This document shows, one piece after another, positions 44,294 to 53,248 of a stretch of DNA of 64,000 bases; the first letter of the stretch is position 1; every line of letters starts with the position of its first letter. The stretch lies in the NCBI RefSeq assembly GCF_007197995.1, contig NZ_VKKH01000005.1, forward strand, positions 301,600 to 365,599, given 5' to 3'. Source of the DNA: Aliiglaciecola sp. M165 (GTDB taxonomy: Bacteria > Pseudomonadota > Gammaproteobacteria > Enterobacterales > Alteromonadaceae). Below the pieces are notes generated by a model, which saw only the letters and a program-made list of their open reading frames with translations, was not told where the DNA came from and ran no database searches. The position numbers were made by a program, and so were the translations under genes.

Positions 44294-45232
44294 ATGAAAA
44301 GTAGAAACTTTATCGATAAAAAGATAGAAGCCCCGTTAGATGCCATTGCTGCAACTTCACAGGGTATAAACTCGAATAATACGCCCAATCAAAACACCAA
44401 TACCTTTGGCATGCATTTCGCGCCGCACCTTGGTTTATTGAGTCCGGACAAAGGCATGTTTAGACATCATGCAGGTGACAATCCCGTTGAGCAAATACAC
44501 TTTATGGCACAGCAAGGTTTTACCGCTATGGAAGACAATTGGATGGCAATTCGTCCGGTCGAGACACAAGTGGCAATAGGTGAAGCACTTAAAGACAACG
44601 GTATGAAGATGGGGGTTATCGTCAATACGATGCGTTACGCAGAACCCACTTTCGTGTTAAACACAAAAATAGAACGTGAACGTCTCATGCAAGAGGTGAG
44701 AGATACAGCAAAGGTAGCACAAAGAGTAGGCGCCAAATATGTCACTACATTATCAGGCACAGCTCACCCTTCTATGCATCGTGACTATCAAACAGCAAAC
44801 ATGATCGAAAACCTTAAATGGGCAGGTGAAGTGGCAGAAAAAGAAGGCTTGGTTCTAGCTGTTGAACCCATCAACCACAAAGGTTGGCCAGGGACTTTTT
44901 TAACAGAAATCGCCCATGGTTACCAAATCGCCAAAGCGGTGGATATGCCTTCAGTCAAACTGCTTTACGATTTCTGGCATCAACAAATTCACGGCGGAGA
45001 CTTAATTGAAAACCTCGATGCGGCATACGACCAAATTGGCTATTTTCAAATTGCAGATAATCCAGGGCGTGTTGAGCCGGGCGTAGGTGAAATCAACTAT
45101 GCACCAATTGTTAAACGAATAAAGGAAAAAGGGTTTAACGGCATCATTGGGATGGAGTTTGACAACTCCCATGATGGAAAAGCGGGCGAGCAAAAAGTCA
45201 TTCAAGCTATGCGAGATATTGACCCAGCTTAG
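44294..45232 (+). CDS. Hydroxypyruvate isomerase-like TIM-barrel protein
   Basis: A 312-residue member of the xylose isomerase-like TIM-barrel family, from the ATG at 44294 with TTGAGGA upstream. Metal-ligand motifs of Hyi-type isomerases are visible: E in LVLAVEPINHKGWPG, D in KLLYDFWHQQIHGGD, and the GEINYAPIV and GIIGMEFD segments. It may interconvert hydroxypyruvate and tartronate semialdehyde, or epimerise another small sugar acid. The N-terminal 35 residues (to NTNTFGMHFAPHLG) are an extension rich in N, T and S. There is no signal peptide that I can call with confidence. Confidence 0.85.
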   Translation: MKSRNFIDKKIEAPLDAIAATSQGINSNNTPNQNTNTFGMHFAPHLGLLSPDKGMFRHHAGDNPVEQIHFMAQQGFTAMEDNWMAIRPVETQVAIGEALKDNGMKMGVIVNTMRYAEPTFVLNTKIERERLMQEVRDTAKVAQRVGAKYVTTLSGTAHPSMHRDYQTANMIENLKWAGEVAEKEGLVLAVEPINHKGWPGTFLTEIAHGYQIAKAVDMPSVKLLYDFWHQQIHGGDLIENLDAAYDQIGYFQIADNPGRVEPGVGEINYAPIVKRIKEKGFNGIIGMEFDNSHDGKAGEQKVIQAMRDIDPA

Positions 45233-45261
45233 TTTTGTAACCTAAAAAAAGGAGAGAATCC

Positions 45262-46143
45262 ATGAACAACTTTGCTGCAAAGTGGCTGGCTAGACGTTTT
45301 TTAATAGGAATCGTTCTTATGTTTATGCATACGCTCGCGTTTGCGAATCAAAAAATTGAAATAGATAACACTGTTGTCAATTATGTGGATGTGGGTCAAG
45401 GGCCTACTGTGGTACTTATCCATGGGCTGGGCGCAGATCTTACCCGCTTTGAGCACAACATTGAGTGTTTGTCGCGGCATTTTCGCGTGGTGGCTTTGGA
45501 TTTGCCAGGCTTTGGTGACTCTGGCAAAAGCAAAGTCCCCTACAATGGGAAGTATTATGTCGATGTAGTCGAAAAACTTCGTCAGAGGCTGAATTTGGGC
45601 AAAATTACTTTAATAGGAAATTCAATGGGAGGATGGTTGAGTTTACTGTATGCACAAACTCATAACAGCCACTTAGATTCATTAATATTGATTGCACCCG
45701 CTTTTGTATTTGGGCTTCCGGAACGCATCTCAGCAGCAGCAATAATAAGTGGAGCGAAGCCCAAGACAAACATTCAAATGACCCAGTATATGCAAAGAGT
45801 TCTATACGAGAGTGATTTCTCTGACAAACAAATCCAAGACAATCTCGCCAAGCATCAGACAAAAAACCGAGGAGATGGAATTAAACAGGTGGCTTACTCA
45901 CTGCAAAACAATGAGTTTGTTTTTACACCTTTGAGTGTCACCAAGATAACCCATCAAACTCTGATTATTCATGGTGATTCGGATGGCATCGTACCCGTTG
46001 TCACATCACAAAAGCTGAATGAGCTGTTGCCACATTCCAGGATGATTATCATTGAGCAATCGGGTCATTGGCCACAATGGGAAAATCATTCAGTAGTTAA
46101 CCCGCTGCTCCTGGAATTCTTAGGCAAAAAAAGTTCACCTTAA
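45262..46143 (+). CDS. Exported alpha/beta hydrolase
   Basis: A 293-residue alpha/beta hydrolase. A hydrophobic leader (RRFLIGIVLMFMHTLAFA) probably acts as a signal peptide or anchor. The core has the oxyanion motif VVLIHGLGADLTRF, the nucleophile elbow GNSMGG, the acid in IHGDSDGIVP and the catalytic histidine in EQSGHWPQWE. Esterase or C-C hydrolase activity is expected. A strong AAGGAGAG site precedes the ATG. It is the second exported enzyme in this operon after the VOC protein. Confidence 0.9.
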   Translation: MNNFAAKWLARRFLIGIVLMFMHTLAFANQKIEIDNTVVNYVDVGQGPTVVLIHGLGADLTRFEHNIECLSRHFRVVALDLPGFGDSGKSKVPYNGKYYVDVVEKLRQRLNLGKITLIGNSMGGWLSLLYAQTHNSHLDSLILIAPAFVFGLPERISAAAIISGAKPKTNIQMTQYMQRVLYESDFSDKQIQDNLAKHQTKNRGDGIKQVAYSLQNNEFVFTPLSVTKITHQTLIIHGDSDGIVPVVTSQKLNELLPHSRMIIIEQSGHWPQWENHSVVNPLLLEFLGKKSSP

Positions 46144-46214
46144 GTTTGTTAAATTGGACGTTGCATAATACGCTTTGCCATACAAAAACGGTTTCATGCT
46201 TGTTGAGTGTTGTT

Positions 46215-46910
46215 ATGCATCGATTTTTTGCAGTGTTATTGGTACTTGTGAGTCATGCTTGTTTTTCAGGTGCCCAAACGCTAGTTGTGGCGATATCAGA
46301 TTTTCCGCCCTCGATTGATTTATCCGACGAAAACTACGGTATTCATGGAGCAATAGTGCTTGGTGCATTGAAAAAATCCGGACATCCTTTTGAATTAAAA
46401 ATATTTTCCTGGAGCCGTATCAAACAAATGTTAAACAATGGAGAAGTCTGTTCATTTGGATGGGTAAAAAACACAGAGCGGTTAAAACGTTGGCACTTTT
46501 CTCGTCCTTACCATGCTGATGTGTCTTATTTGTGGGGTCGGAGAGATAATCCTATTCAGCTCCTAGAATTAAAAGATGCGTTAAAATACCGAATAGGCGT
46601 GACTCGTGGTTTTAGTTATGGACAAAAATTGGACGCGCTATTGAGCACCGTAGAAACGGATGAAGGCTTCGATGATACGGTTAACCTGCGTAAATTGTTA
46701 GCTGGCAGGATTGACCTGTTCCCCGGCCAGGCGTTGATCGTCGAGCCCATTTTAACGAATCGCTTTTCAGATCAAGCAAACGAGCTTGAGCCCAAAATCA
46801 CTATCAATACATTGAGTCATCACTTTGTATGTAATATTAATGACGAACACGGCAAAGAGGTGATCAAAGCCATCAATCCACTCTTGCCCAATCTTCAAAT
46901 TAATGACTAA
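46215..46910 (+). CDS. Periplasmic solute-binding-like protein
   Basis: A 231-residue exported protein with a signal peptide (MHRFFAVLLVLVSHACFSGA). I chose the ATG at 46215, because the longer frame begins with TTG and would bury the signal. The body is a family 3 solute-binding fold (VVAISDFPPSIDLSD; CSFGWVKNTERLKRWHFSRPY; YRIGVTRGFSYGQKLD). It lacks an associated transporter, like the truncated relative at the left edge of the window. It closes the run of genes divergent from LysR, though a 70-base gap leaves separate transcription possible. Confidence 0.8.
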   Translation: MHRFFAVLLVLVSHACFSGAQTLVVAISDFPPSIDLSDENYGIHGAIVLGALKKSGHPFELKIFSWSRIKQMLNNGEVCSFGWVKNTERLKRWHFSRPYHADVSYLWGRRDNPIQLLELKDALKYRIGVTRGFSYGQKLDALLSTVETDEGFDDTVNLRKLLAGRIDLFPGQALIVEPILTNRFSDQANELEPKITINTLSHHFVCNINDEHGKEVIKAINPLLPNLQIND

Positions 46911-46927
46911 TTGCTACCTATTGAGCG

Positions 46928-47338
46928 CTATTTCGCGAGTTTGTTGTCTAGGCTAAAGCGACCGGTGCCTTGAGCAGCAAGCACAAGCAAACCAGCCATA
47001 ATTGCCATATTTTTCACAAAGTTTTGCGTTTCGTGTTGCACGTTGCCACCTTCTGGCAAGTTCCAAAAATTATGCATAAAGATACTGATCACTAAGGTCA
47101 ACCCAGCCAGAATAAATGCAGCGAGTTTTCCCCGAAAACCAACAATCAGCATTAGTCCACCTGCAATTTGTAGAACAATGGTAAGTACTAACAATACAGA
47201 AATCATAGGAACTTCATGTTTGGCCATGTATTGGCTCATCATTTCAAAGTTGGTGATTTTCTGAATGCCCGGCAAGATAAAATACAGCCCAAGCAAAAAA
47301 CGCCCTAATAGCAAGATCGCAGGTTCTAGCAGTTTCAT
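46928..47338 (-). CDS. DoxX-family membrane protein
   Basis: A 136-residue protein with four transmembrane helices and the DoxX pattern LLGRFLLGLYFILPGIQKI at the start and HNFWNLP in the middle. DoxX/DoxD-like proteins link to quinone pools or thiol redox balance; the mycobacterial DoxX works with superoxide dismutase and SseA. It stands alone, convergent with the preceding operon. Confidence 0.88.
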   Translation of the reverse strand: MKLLEPAILLLGRFLLGLYFILPGIQKITNFEMMSQYMAKHEVPMISVLLVLTIVLQIAGGLMLIVGFRGKLAAFILAGLTLVISIFMHNFWNLPEGGNVQHETQNFVKNMAIMAGLLVLAAQGTGRFSLDNKLAK

Positions 47339-47374
47339 GTAATTTTCCAGCTATAACAATAATTTAACATCATA

Positions 47375-47584
47375 TCAGTAAAACGAGTTGGGGGTCGAGC
47401 CTGGATTGATTTCACCTCCAACCTCATCGGGATCAATATCATTATCAAGAAGCACACCGCGGACAATCTCAATATGATCAAGGATGGTTTGATAATTATC
47501 TCCGTGATCAAATTTATTCACCTCGATGGCTTGTGGCATATAAGTAAACGCAATTTTTAGCGCGTGTAACTCATCTTTGTTCAT
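47375..47584 (-). CDS. Small hypothetical protein
   Basis: A 69-residue soluble protein starting at the ATG at 47584, with AAGGA eight bases upstream; earlier in-frame starts lack a site. The sequence (MNKDELHALKIAFTYMPQAI...) is helical in its first two thirds and acidic at the end, with DNDIDPDEVGGEINPGS. I know no family. It is 36 bases upstream of DoxX on the same strand and may share its transcript. Confidence 0.6.
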   Translation of the reverse strand: MNKDELHALKIAFTYMPQAIEVNKFDHGDNYQTILDHIEIVRGVLLDNDIDPDEVGGEINPGSTPNSFY

Positions 47585-47760
47585 TTTGATGTTCCTTTTT
47601 GGCATCTTGTCTCTAAACAAAGCTCAGTTTAGTTGAATTAAGAATTCCATGAGAATTTATTCAGGCTAATCAGGTCTATAAACAAGAAACAAAAAGACTA
47701 AAAAGTGTTTTTTTAAATCAAAAACCCAAACGGGCTCAATACCTAATTTTGGAGGACGTT

Positions 47761-48594
47761 ATATTTAATCGGAGCACACATTTAATTGCCTTGTTGTGCA
47801 TGATGTTTTTTAACGTCGGCGCATCAGCATATTGTATAGACAAGTGGGCATGTTTTTCTATTGAGCGAGATGATGACAAAGTTGAAGTGTATCTGATCAA
47901 CAAAAAGCCTTATGTAATCACCTCTACTATTTCAATCGACACTCAAAACCTTGCTAGTAAAGACAGTTATGAAAACACCTATGAACAAACCAGAGTATTG
48001 CAAGGCTTAGAGCGCAAGAGAGTGTTGTTACTTAGCGCAAGAGACTCGCAGCGAAGGACTAGATACAGCCTCAACGCATTTAACTGGACACCAGGCAACA
48101 TGAATGCCCAACATGATGACAGCCATGTTTATTTAAAACCTTATGCAGCGGGAGAGTATTTTCGTGTAGTGCAAGGGTATGGTGGAGGATGGAGCCATCG
48201 CGGCGCATCAAAATATGCGCTTGATTTCGACATGCCTGAAGGTACTCCTGTGCATGCTGCACGGGGCGGTACTGTGATTGATTTAACTGAGCGCCATTGG
48301 CGGGGTGGAGCGAGCCGCCGCTATGCCAGATATGCTAATTTTGTGACCATTTTACATAGCGATGATACCACAGGTGAGTATTACCACTTGCGACAAAATG
48401 GTGTAGTGGTCGAAGTGGGTCAAGAAGTAAAAGCAGGTGATTTAATTGGCTATTCGGGTAATACTGGATTTTCTTCGATGCCACACTTACATTTCGCGGT
48501 ATATCGGGCGAAAAGCCGCGGCAATTTCGAGTCACTGCCGGTAAAGTTTGATGAACCAATACGATTACCTTGGTGGCAGCGTAAGTCTCGCTAA
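47761..48594 (+). CDS. M23-family metallopeptidase, apparent AUA start
   Basis: An exported M23 (LytM-type) peptidase. The zinc ligands are in HRGASKYALDFDMP (H and D) and in the final HLHFAVYR, with the glycine-rich loop GYSGNTGFSS between them. An N-terminal beta domain of about 120 residues precedes the catalytic part. Start choice is unusual. A perfect GGAGG (47751-47755) is followed five bases later by ATA (47761), giving (M)FNRSTHLIALLCMMFFNVGASA, a good signal peptide. The only upstream in-frame start, TTG at 47749, overlaps the ribosome binding site. The next ATG (47800) would destroy the signal. It may cut peptidoglycan cross-links, or be a degenerate regulator of amidases. Confidence 0.85.
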   Translation: MFNRSTHLIALLCMMFFNVGASAYCIDKWACFSIERDDDKVEVYLINKKPYVITSTISIDTQNLASKDSYENTYEQTRVLQGLERKRVLLLSARDSQRRTRYSLNAFNWTPGNMNAQHDDSHVYLKPYAAGEYFRVVQGYGGGWSHRGASKYALDFDMPEGTPVHAARGGTVIDLTERHWRGGASRRYARYANFVTILHSDDTTGEYYHLRQNGVVVEVGQEVKAGDLIGYSGNTGFSSMPHLHFAVYRAKSRGNFESLPVKFDEPIRLPWWQRKSR

Positions 48595-48623
48595 TCTGAC
48601 AATTTATTGAAACCAAGGACACC

Positions 48624-49220
48624 ATGACCTCAGGCACACATGCCATTTGGCAACAAGATCTGTTACAAGCTTTAGCCTTGAATCAAGCCAAGCCTGAATC
48701 CAAATACGTTCAATTGGCAACGGTCAATACCTTAGGATTACCGGAGGTCAGAACGGTAGTGTTTCGAGGGTTCATTGAAAACACCTGCAAGATAGTTATA
48801 CATACCGACCAACGCAGTGGCAAAGTTGAACATTTACAAGCGCAAACAGACATTGAAATCTGTTGGTACTTTGCTGAGTCGCGAGAGCAATTTAGGATTG
48901 CTGCCAAGGCCGAATTAGTTGACCAAGACAATGCAGATCAGCGTAACTTGAGATCAGAGCATTGGTCGCAACTGTCAGACGCAGCCAAGTCTTCTTACTT
49001 TTGGCCTCAACCTGGCCAGGTCTTAGGGCTAAATCAACCTGAGTTTGAACAGCAAGTGAATGTTGCACCTGAGACTCGCAACCACATAAGCGAACATTTC
49101 AGTTTGGTTATTTTAGACCCTTACAAAGTGGATCATTTGCAGTTAACCTCCCCTTATCACCAACGTAAGATTTTTGAGCTACACGGCGATGACTGGCGAC
49201 ATAGGCAAATCAATCCCTAG
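48624..49220 (+). CDS. PPOX-type pyridoxamine phosphate oxidase-like flavoprotein
   Basis: A 198-residue FMN-binding split-barrel protein. It has the GLPEVRTVVFRGF strand pair, KIVIHTDQRSGKVEHLQ for FMN phosphate contact, and the C-terminal LDPYKVDHLQL with HQR. It matches the Npun_F5749/Alr4036 type of FMN-dependent PPOX flavoproteins rather than PdxH, whose characteristic C-terminal dimer segment is absent. Oxidase or reductase activity on an unknown substrate is expected. AAGGACACC precedes the ATG. Confidence 0.85.
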   Translation: MTSGTHAIWQQDLLQALALNQAKPESKYVQLATVNTLGLPEVRTVVFRGFIENTCKIVIHTDQRSGKVEHLQAQTDIEICWYFAESREQFRIAAKAELVDQDNADQRNLRSEHWSQLSDAAKSSYFWPQPGQVLGLNQPEFEQQVNVAPETRNHISEHFSLVILDPYKVDHLQLTSPYHQRKIFELHGDDWRHRQINP

Positions 49221-49244
49221 CGTCAGTCGAGTTTTGTTTGAAGA

Positions 49245-50579
49245 TCATTGTTGAATGACGATCCGTCCGGTGGACACTGCCTCGCGTTTTATCCCGATAT
49301 TAGGCGCCAACATAAATAGATCACCATTTTTCCCAGTCAAACTTCTTCGCACACCGCTTTGTTTTGCTATGGCTGCATTGGCGATCATGTGAACTTGTTC
49401 GCCATGAGTTGGCACAGCTACTTGAGGTTCTACCCAGCCGTACATTAGTTGCAATTCTTCCGCGCAAGGGTGCCCTGATGCATGGATGGTGTATTCAGAT
49501 TCGTCTGCTAACACGGTTTTAATGTTTCGCGCGTTAAAGCGCTTAATCAAGTTTTCGATAGGTTTCTCATTACCTGGGATGATGATAGAGCTAAAGATAA
49601 CCGTATCGCCTGCATCTAGCGAAACGTCTCGAAAACTATCTTGAGCAAGGCGGGAAAGTGCAGCTCTGGGCTCGCCTTGACTGCCTGTCGCAACCGCTAA
49701 CACTTCTTCGGGTAACAAATAGCCTGTGTGATACGAATCAATGACCTCTAAATCCTCTGGCCAATGCCCAGTTGCTTTTGCTGCACCTACGGTATTTTGT
49801 AAAGAACGACCAAACAGCGAGAGATACCTACCGGTGCGTTTGGCAATTTTCGCCAACGTAATTAAACGGGCGATATTGCTGCTAAAGCATCCCACCACAA
49901 CCCTTCCCTTAGCGGAGTCGATCAGCTGCTTTAAACCTTGATAACATTGAAACTCAGAAATTGAGTGACCTGCACGGGTCGCATTGGTGGAATCACAGAC
50001 CATAGCGAGAATATCCTGCTTACTCAGTGCCTTAAATGGGGAGGGGTCAAAGGGCTTGCCAACCACAGGATTCGCATCAATTTTCCAATCGGCAGTATGA
50101 AAGATATTTCCTACGCTAGTGTTAATAACCAGCGCATGGGGTTCTGGGATGGAATGAGTGATGTTCAGCCACTTAACCTCAAACGGACCAATTATCTGTG
50201 TTTCATCGGTTTTCACCTCAATGATAGGAATATTCGGGTTACTGCCATCGCGAGCCAGCTTTCTGCGCAGTATCTCTGCGGTATAGGCAGTGGTATAAAC
50301 CGGGCATTTAAAACGGTGCCAAAGGTAAGGGAGCGCACCAATATGGTCCTCATGCGCATGCGTAATGATGATCCCTGCCAAGTTTTCTTTTTGCCTGGTT
50401 ATAAAGCTTGGATCAGCGCACACCACATCATGCTTAGGCCCAACTCCCACACCGTCAACAACTTTGAGCGATTCATCAAAAGTGACACCACAATCAACCA
50501 TTAACCATTGATGATCATGCCCGTACAAATTCATGTTCATGCCAATTTCGCCGGTTCCCCCTAAAGGAAGAAACCACAA
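49245..50579 (-). CDS. Ribonuclease J-like metallo-beta-lactamase protein
   Basis: A 444-residue protein with the RNase J/beta-CASP layout. It has LPLGGTGEIGMNMNLYG at the start, the metal site ITHAHEDHIGALPYLW, IFHTADWKID and MVCDSTNATRAGHSISE. Further on come the beta-CASP helix RVVVGCFSSNIARL and PTHGEQVHM near the end. It is about 110 residues shorter than Bacillus RNase J, lacking the C-terminal domain. Proteobacterial copies of this short type exist, and their substrate is not settled. The start is a TTG; no in-frame ATG lies upstream before a stop, and AGG sits six bases before it. Confidence 0.88.
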   Translation of the reverse strand: MWFLPLGGTGEIGMNMNLYGHDHQWLMVDCGVTFDESLKVVDGVGVGPKHDVVCADPSFITRQKENLAGIIITHAHEDHIGALPYLWHRFKCPVYTTAYTAEILRRKLARDGSNPNIPIIEVKTDETQIIGPFEVKWLNITHSIPEPHALVINTSVGNIFHTADWKIDANPVVGKPFDPSPFKALSKQDILAMVCDSTNATRAGHSISEFQCYQGLKQLIDSAKGRVVVGCFSSNIARLITLAKIAKRTGRYLSLFGRSLQNTVGAAKATGHWPEDLEVIDSYHTGYLLPEEVLAVATGSQGEPRAALSRLAQDSFRDVSLDAGDTVIFSSIIIPGNEKPIENLIKRFNARNIKTVLADESEYTIHASGHPCAEELQLMYGWVEPQVAVPTHGEQVHMIANAAIAKQSGVRRSLTGKNGDLFMLAPNIGIKREAVSTGRIVIQQ

Positions 50580-50767
50580 ATCATGCCTACCAGGGACAAA
50601 AGACCGGATAAATTACTCCAACAACTCGTTAATGCTCGGCAATTATTATGCATGAACTGGTTAAAAAGTTTTATGACTATCTAAATTGCATAAAATCTGT
50701 CACAGTAATCGAGTATTTTTTAACCAATTGAGACAACTATAAAAATTAACTCGATTTGGGAGAGCTT

Positions 50768-51325
50768 ATGTTTGTATTGCGACTGAATAAATCAGGTATG
50801 CCGCAAGCTTGGATAACGCCCGAGGAGGCAACCAAGTACTACGCTCAAGAGCGCGTGTTATTCGAACTTGGCGAAACCACAAAAATTATGCGTGGTGGAC
50901 ATAACAGTCAGGGCGTTCAAAGTACGATTGAACTTTCTTCCATTATTGCCTGCGAGGGCAAAGTGACAAATCTTGATGGCAAGATTTCATTGAGCAACCG
51001 TTATCTGTTTCGGCGAGATAATTTCCTTTGTTTATATTGTGGCCAAAAATTTAAACCATCGCTACTTACCCGAGATCACATTATTCCGCGCTCCCGTGGT
51101 GGCAAAGATCGTTGGGCAAATTGCGCTACCGCCTGTACAAGATGTAATTGCCACAAGGCAGATAGAACACCAGAGGAAGCTAACATGTCCCTGATCGCCG
51201 TGCCTTTTGTTCCCAATTTATATGAGCGCTTTTATTTAATGAATCGGCGCATACTGGCTGACCAAATGGCATTTTTGGGCAATCATTTTTCCAAAAATCA
51301 GCGATGGCGAATCGACGAGCCTTAA
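50768..51325 (+). CDS. HNH endonuclease family protein
   Basis: A 185-residue protein starting at the ATG at 50768, with GGGAGAG upstream. The HNH motif is CLYCGQKFKPSLLTRDHIIP ... CTRCNCHKADRTPEEA, with the two CXXC zinc-knuckle pairs and the catalytic histidine in RDHIIPRSRGG. The N-terminal 75 residues have no recognised domain. Orphan HNH proteins of this type (TIGR02646-unlike, single chromosomal copy) are common in marine gammaproteobacteria and have no known restriction partner. None is nearby here either. Confidence 0.9.
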   Translation: MFVLRLNKSGMPQAWITPEEATKYYAQERVLFELGETTKIMRGGHNSQGVQSTIELSSIIACEGKVTNLDGKISLSNRYLFRRDNFLCLYCGQKFKPSLLTRDHIIPRSRGGKDRWANCATACTRCNCHKADRTPEEANMSLIAVPFVPNLYERFYLMNRRILADQMAFLGNHFSKNQRWRIDEP

Positions 51326-51437
51326 GTCGACAAGAAATTCCAAAGTCAGCTATCTTTCGCGAAATTCCTCTGTAATTTCATGGTGCAAATCGTTTACACT
51401 ACGCGCAAATTTTATTCGCATTGAGGTTAGTTTTCGC

Positions 51438-52346
51438 GTGCAAATTGGCAATCTATTTCATCATCTGGTGGGGGTAATATCTGTCACAATTTATTTCCTG
51501 AACACGGTGTTTTGGGTCATACCTATCGTCGTGCTTTCGCTGCTCAAACTACTCCCAATCAAGTTGTGGCAAACAATAGTAAGCTACCCGCTCGATGGCT
51601 GTGCGACTGCCTGGATTACCATTAATAATCTAAATCAGCGTTTAACCAGCAACACCACGTGGAAAGTAGAAGGAGTAGAGACGCTCACGCTGAATGATTG
51701 GTATTTAGTGATTTCAAACCACCAATCCTGGGTCGATATCTTGGTGTTGCAACGTATTTTTAATCGTAAAATTCCATTTTTAAAATTCTTTTTAAAGAAA
51801 GAGTTAATTTGGGTCCCCTTTTTAGGTGTTGCCTGGTGGGCGTTAGATTTTCCCTTTATGCGCCGCTACAGCAAATCGTTTTTAGCCAAGAACCCTCATC
51901 TAAAAGGTAAAGACATGGAGAGCACACGAAAAGCGTGCGAAAAGTTTCGACATAAGCCGGTAAGCATCATGAATTTTGTAGAAGGTACTCGACTAACCGA
52001 AGAAAAATTGGCCCGACACAAAAGTGATTTCAACAAGTTACTCAAGCCCAAAGCCGGTGGAATGGCGTTTGTACTCAGTGCCATGGGTGATCAATTGCAT
52101 AAATTGCTGGATGTCACAATTTATTATCCTCAGGGCATACCTACGTTCTGGGATTTCGTCTCGGGCAAAGTCAAAAACGTTCATGTGAAAGTGAACATTA
52201 TGTCGGTTGATGAGCTGCTAAACAGCGATGCTTTTGCCATGGATTATTTTGATAACCCGGAACAGCGTGCGAAATTTCAACGCTGGTTGAACCAACTGTG
52301 GTCTGAAAAAGACCAAACTCTCATAAACATGTCTGCGAGCAATTAA
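51438..52346 (+). CDS. YihG-type 1-acylglycerol-3-phosphate acyltransferase, paralogue 1
   Basis: A 302-residue lysophosphatidic acid acyltransferase-type protein with the PlsC motifs NHQSWVDI (H-X4-D), ELIWVPFLGVAWWALDFPFMRR, and FVEGTRLTEEKL. Two N-terminal helices anchor it in the inner membrane. E. coli YihG uses polyunsaturated and other acyl chains to remodel phospholipids. Translation starts at GTG (51438) with GAGG upstream. It is followed five bases later by a close paralogue, and they are likely a pair with different acyl preferences. Confidence 0.9.
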   Translation: MQIGNLFHHLVGVISVTIYFLNTVFWVIPIVVLSLLKLLPIKLWQTIVSYPLDGCATAWITINNLNQRLTSNTTWKVEGVETLTLNDWYLVISNHQSWVDILVLQRIFNRKIPFLKFFLKKELIWVPFLGVAWWALDFPFMRRYSKSFLAKNPHLKGKDMESTRKACEKFRHKPVSIMNFVEGTRLTEEKLARHKSDFNKLLKPKAGGMAFVLSAMGDQLHKLLDVTIYYPQGIPTFWDFVSGKVKNVHVKVNIMSVDELLNSDAFAMDYFDNPEQRAKFQRWLNQLWSEKDQTLINMSASN

Positions 52347-52351
52347 TAACG

Positions 52352-53248
52352 ATGTTTAGTTTTTTACCTGCGTTTGTACTTTTTCCAATTCACTTTTTAT
52401 TGCAAATCATAAATTTAGGTTTTTGGGCGATTCTTATTATATGTTTGGGTTTAGTTAAACTTGTTCTTCCTTTTGCGTGGGTAAAAGCAGTCCTTAACCC
52501 CATCATGCATTTTTTCATGTTTGCCTTTGGCGTTATTAGTGTATTGATTATTAAAGCAACTAATAGGGCCACATGGGACTATTCTGTAAAAGGCGAACTT
52601 AGCAAAAACAAGTGGTATCTGATGATGCCCAATCACCTTAGTTATCTAGATATTATTTTACTAATCGAATTTGCTGCCACGCGCATTCCGGCACCTAAGT
52701 TTTTCCTGAAAAAAGAATTGATCTGGCTGCCCTTTGTTGGTCTGGGTGCATGGGCGCTGGATATGCCCTTTATGCGTCGATACAGTCGCGAGTTTGTTGA
52801 AAAAAACCCGCATTTAAAAGGTAAAGATATTGAAACCACGCGCAAGTCCTGCGAAAAGTTTCAGCGCACCCCGACGACGGTTATCAATTTTGTTGAAGGC
52901 TCTCGTTACACACCTCAAAAACACCAGATAAAAGCCAGTACTTATCAAAACTTGCTTCCGCCTAAAGCCGGTGGAGTGGCATTCACTTTGGCAGCCATGG
53001 GGGAGTTGTTCACCAATATTCTTGATGTGACCATTCAGTATCCTGATAACACGGAACATCCCATGATGGATATACTATGCGGGCGTTTAGGTAGAGTTGT
53101 AGTGCACATTGATGTATTGCCGGTCGAGGAGCATATTATTGGAGATTATTTCAATAATGAGTCCTTTAGAGTAAGTTTTCAGCTATGGTTAAACTCTGTA
53201 TGGGAACAAAAAGATAAATACATATCTCAATTGGTGGGTCCAAAATAA
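52352..53248 (+). CDS. YihG-type 1-acylglycerol-3-phosphate acyltransferase, paralogue 2
   Basis: A 298-residue relative of the preceding gene, about 50% identical by eye. It has NHLSYLDI for the catalytic H-X4-D, ELIWLPFVGLGAWALDMPFMRRYS, and FVEGSRYTPQKH. The hydrophobic N-terminus has two to three helices. The gene starts five bases after paralogue 1 and its TAA overlaps the start of the channel gene (TAATG). So the two acyltransferases and the channel are one translationally coupled unit. The duplication must be old, given the divergence. Confidence 0.9.
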   Translation: MFSFLPAFVLFPIHFLLQIINLGFWAILIICLGLVKLVLPFAWVKAVLNPIMHFFMFAFGVISVLIIKATNRATWDYSVKGELSKNKWYLMMPNHLSYLDIILLIEFAATRIPAPKFFLKKELIWLPFVGLGAWALDMPFMRRYSREFVEKNPHLKGKDIETTRKSCEKFQRTPTTVINFVEGSRYTPQKHQIKASTYQNLLPPKAGGVAFTLAAMGELFTNILDVTIQYPDNTEHPMMDILCGRLGRVVVHIDVLPVEEHIIGDYFNNESFRVSFQLWLNSVWEQKDKYISQLVGPK

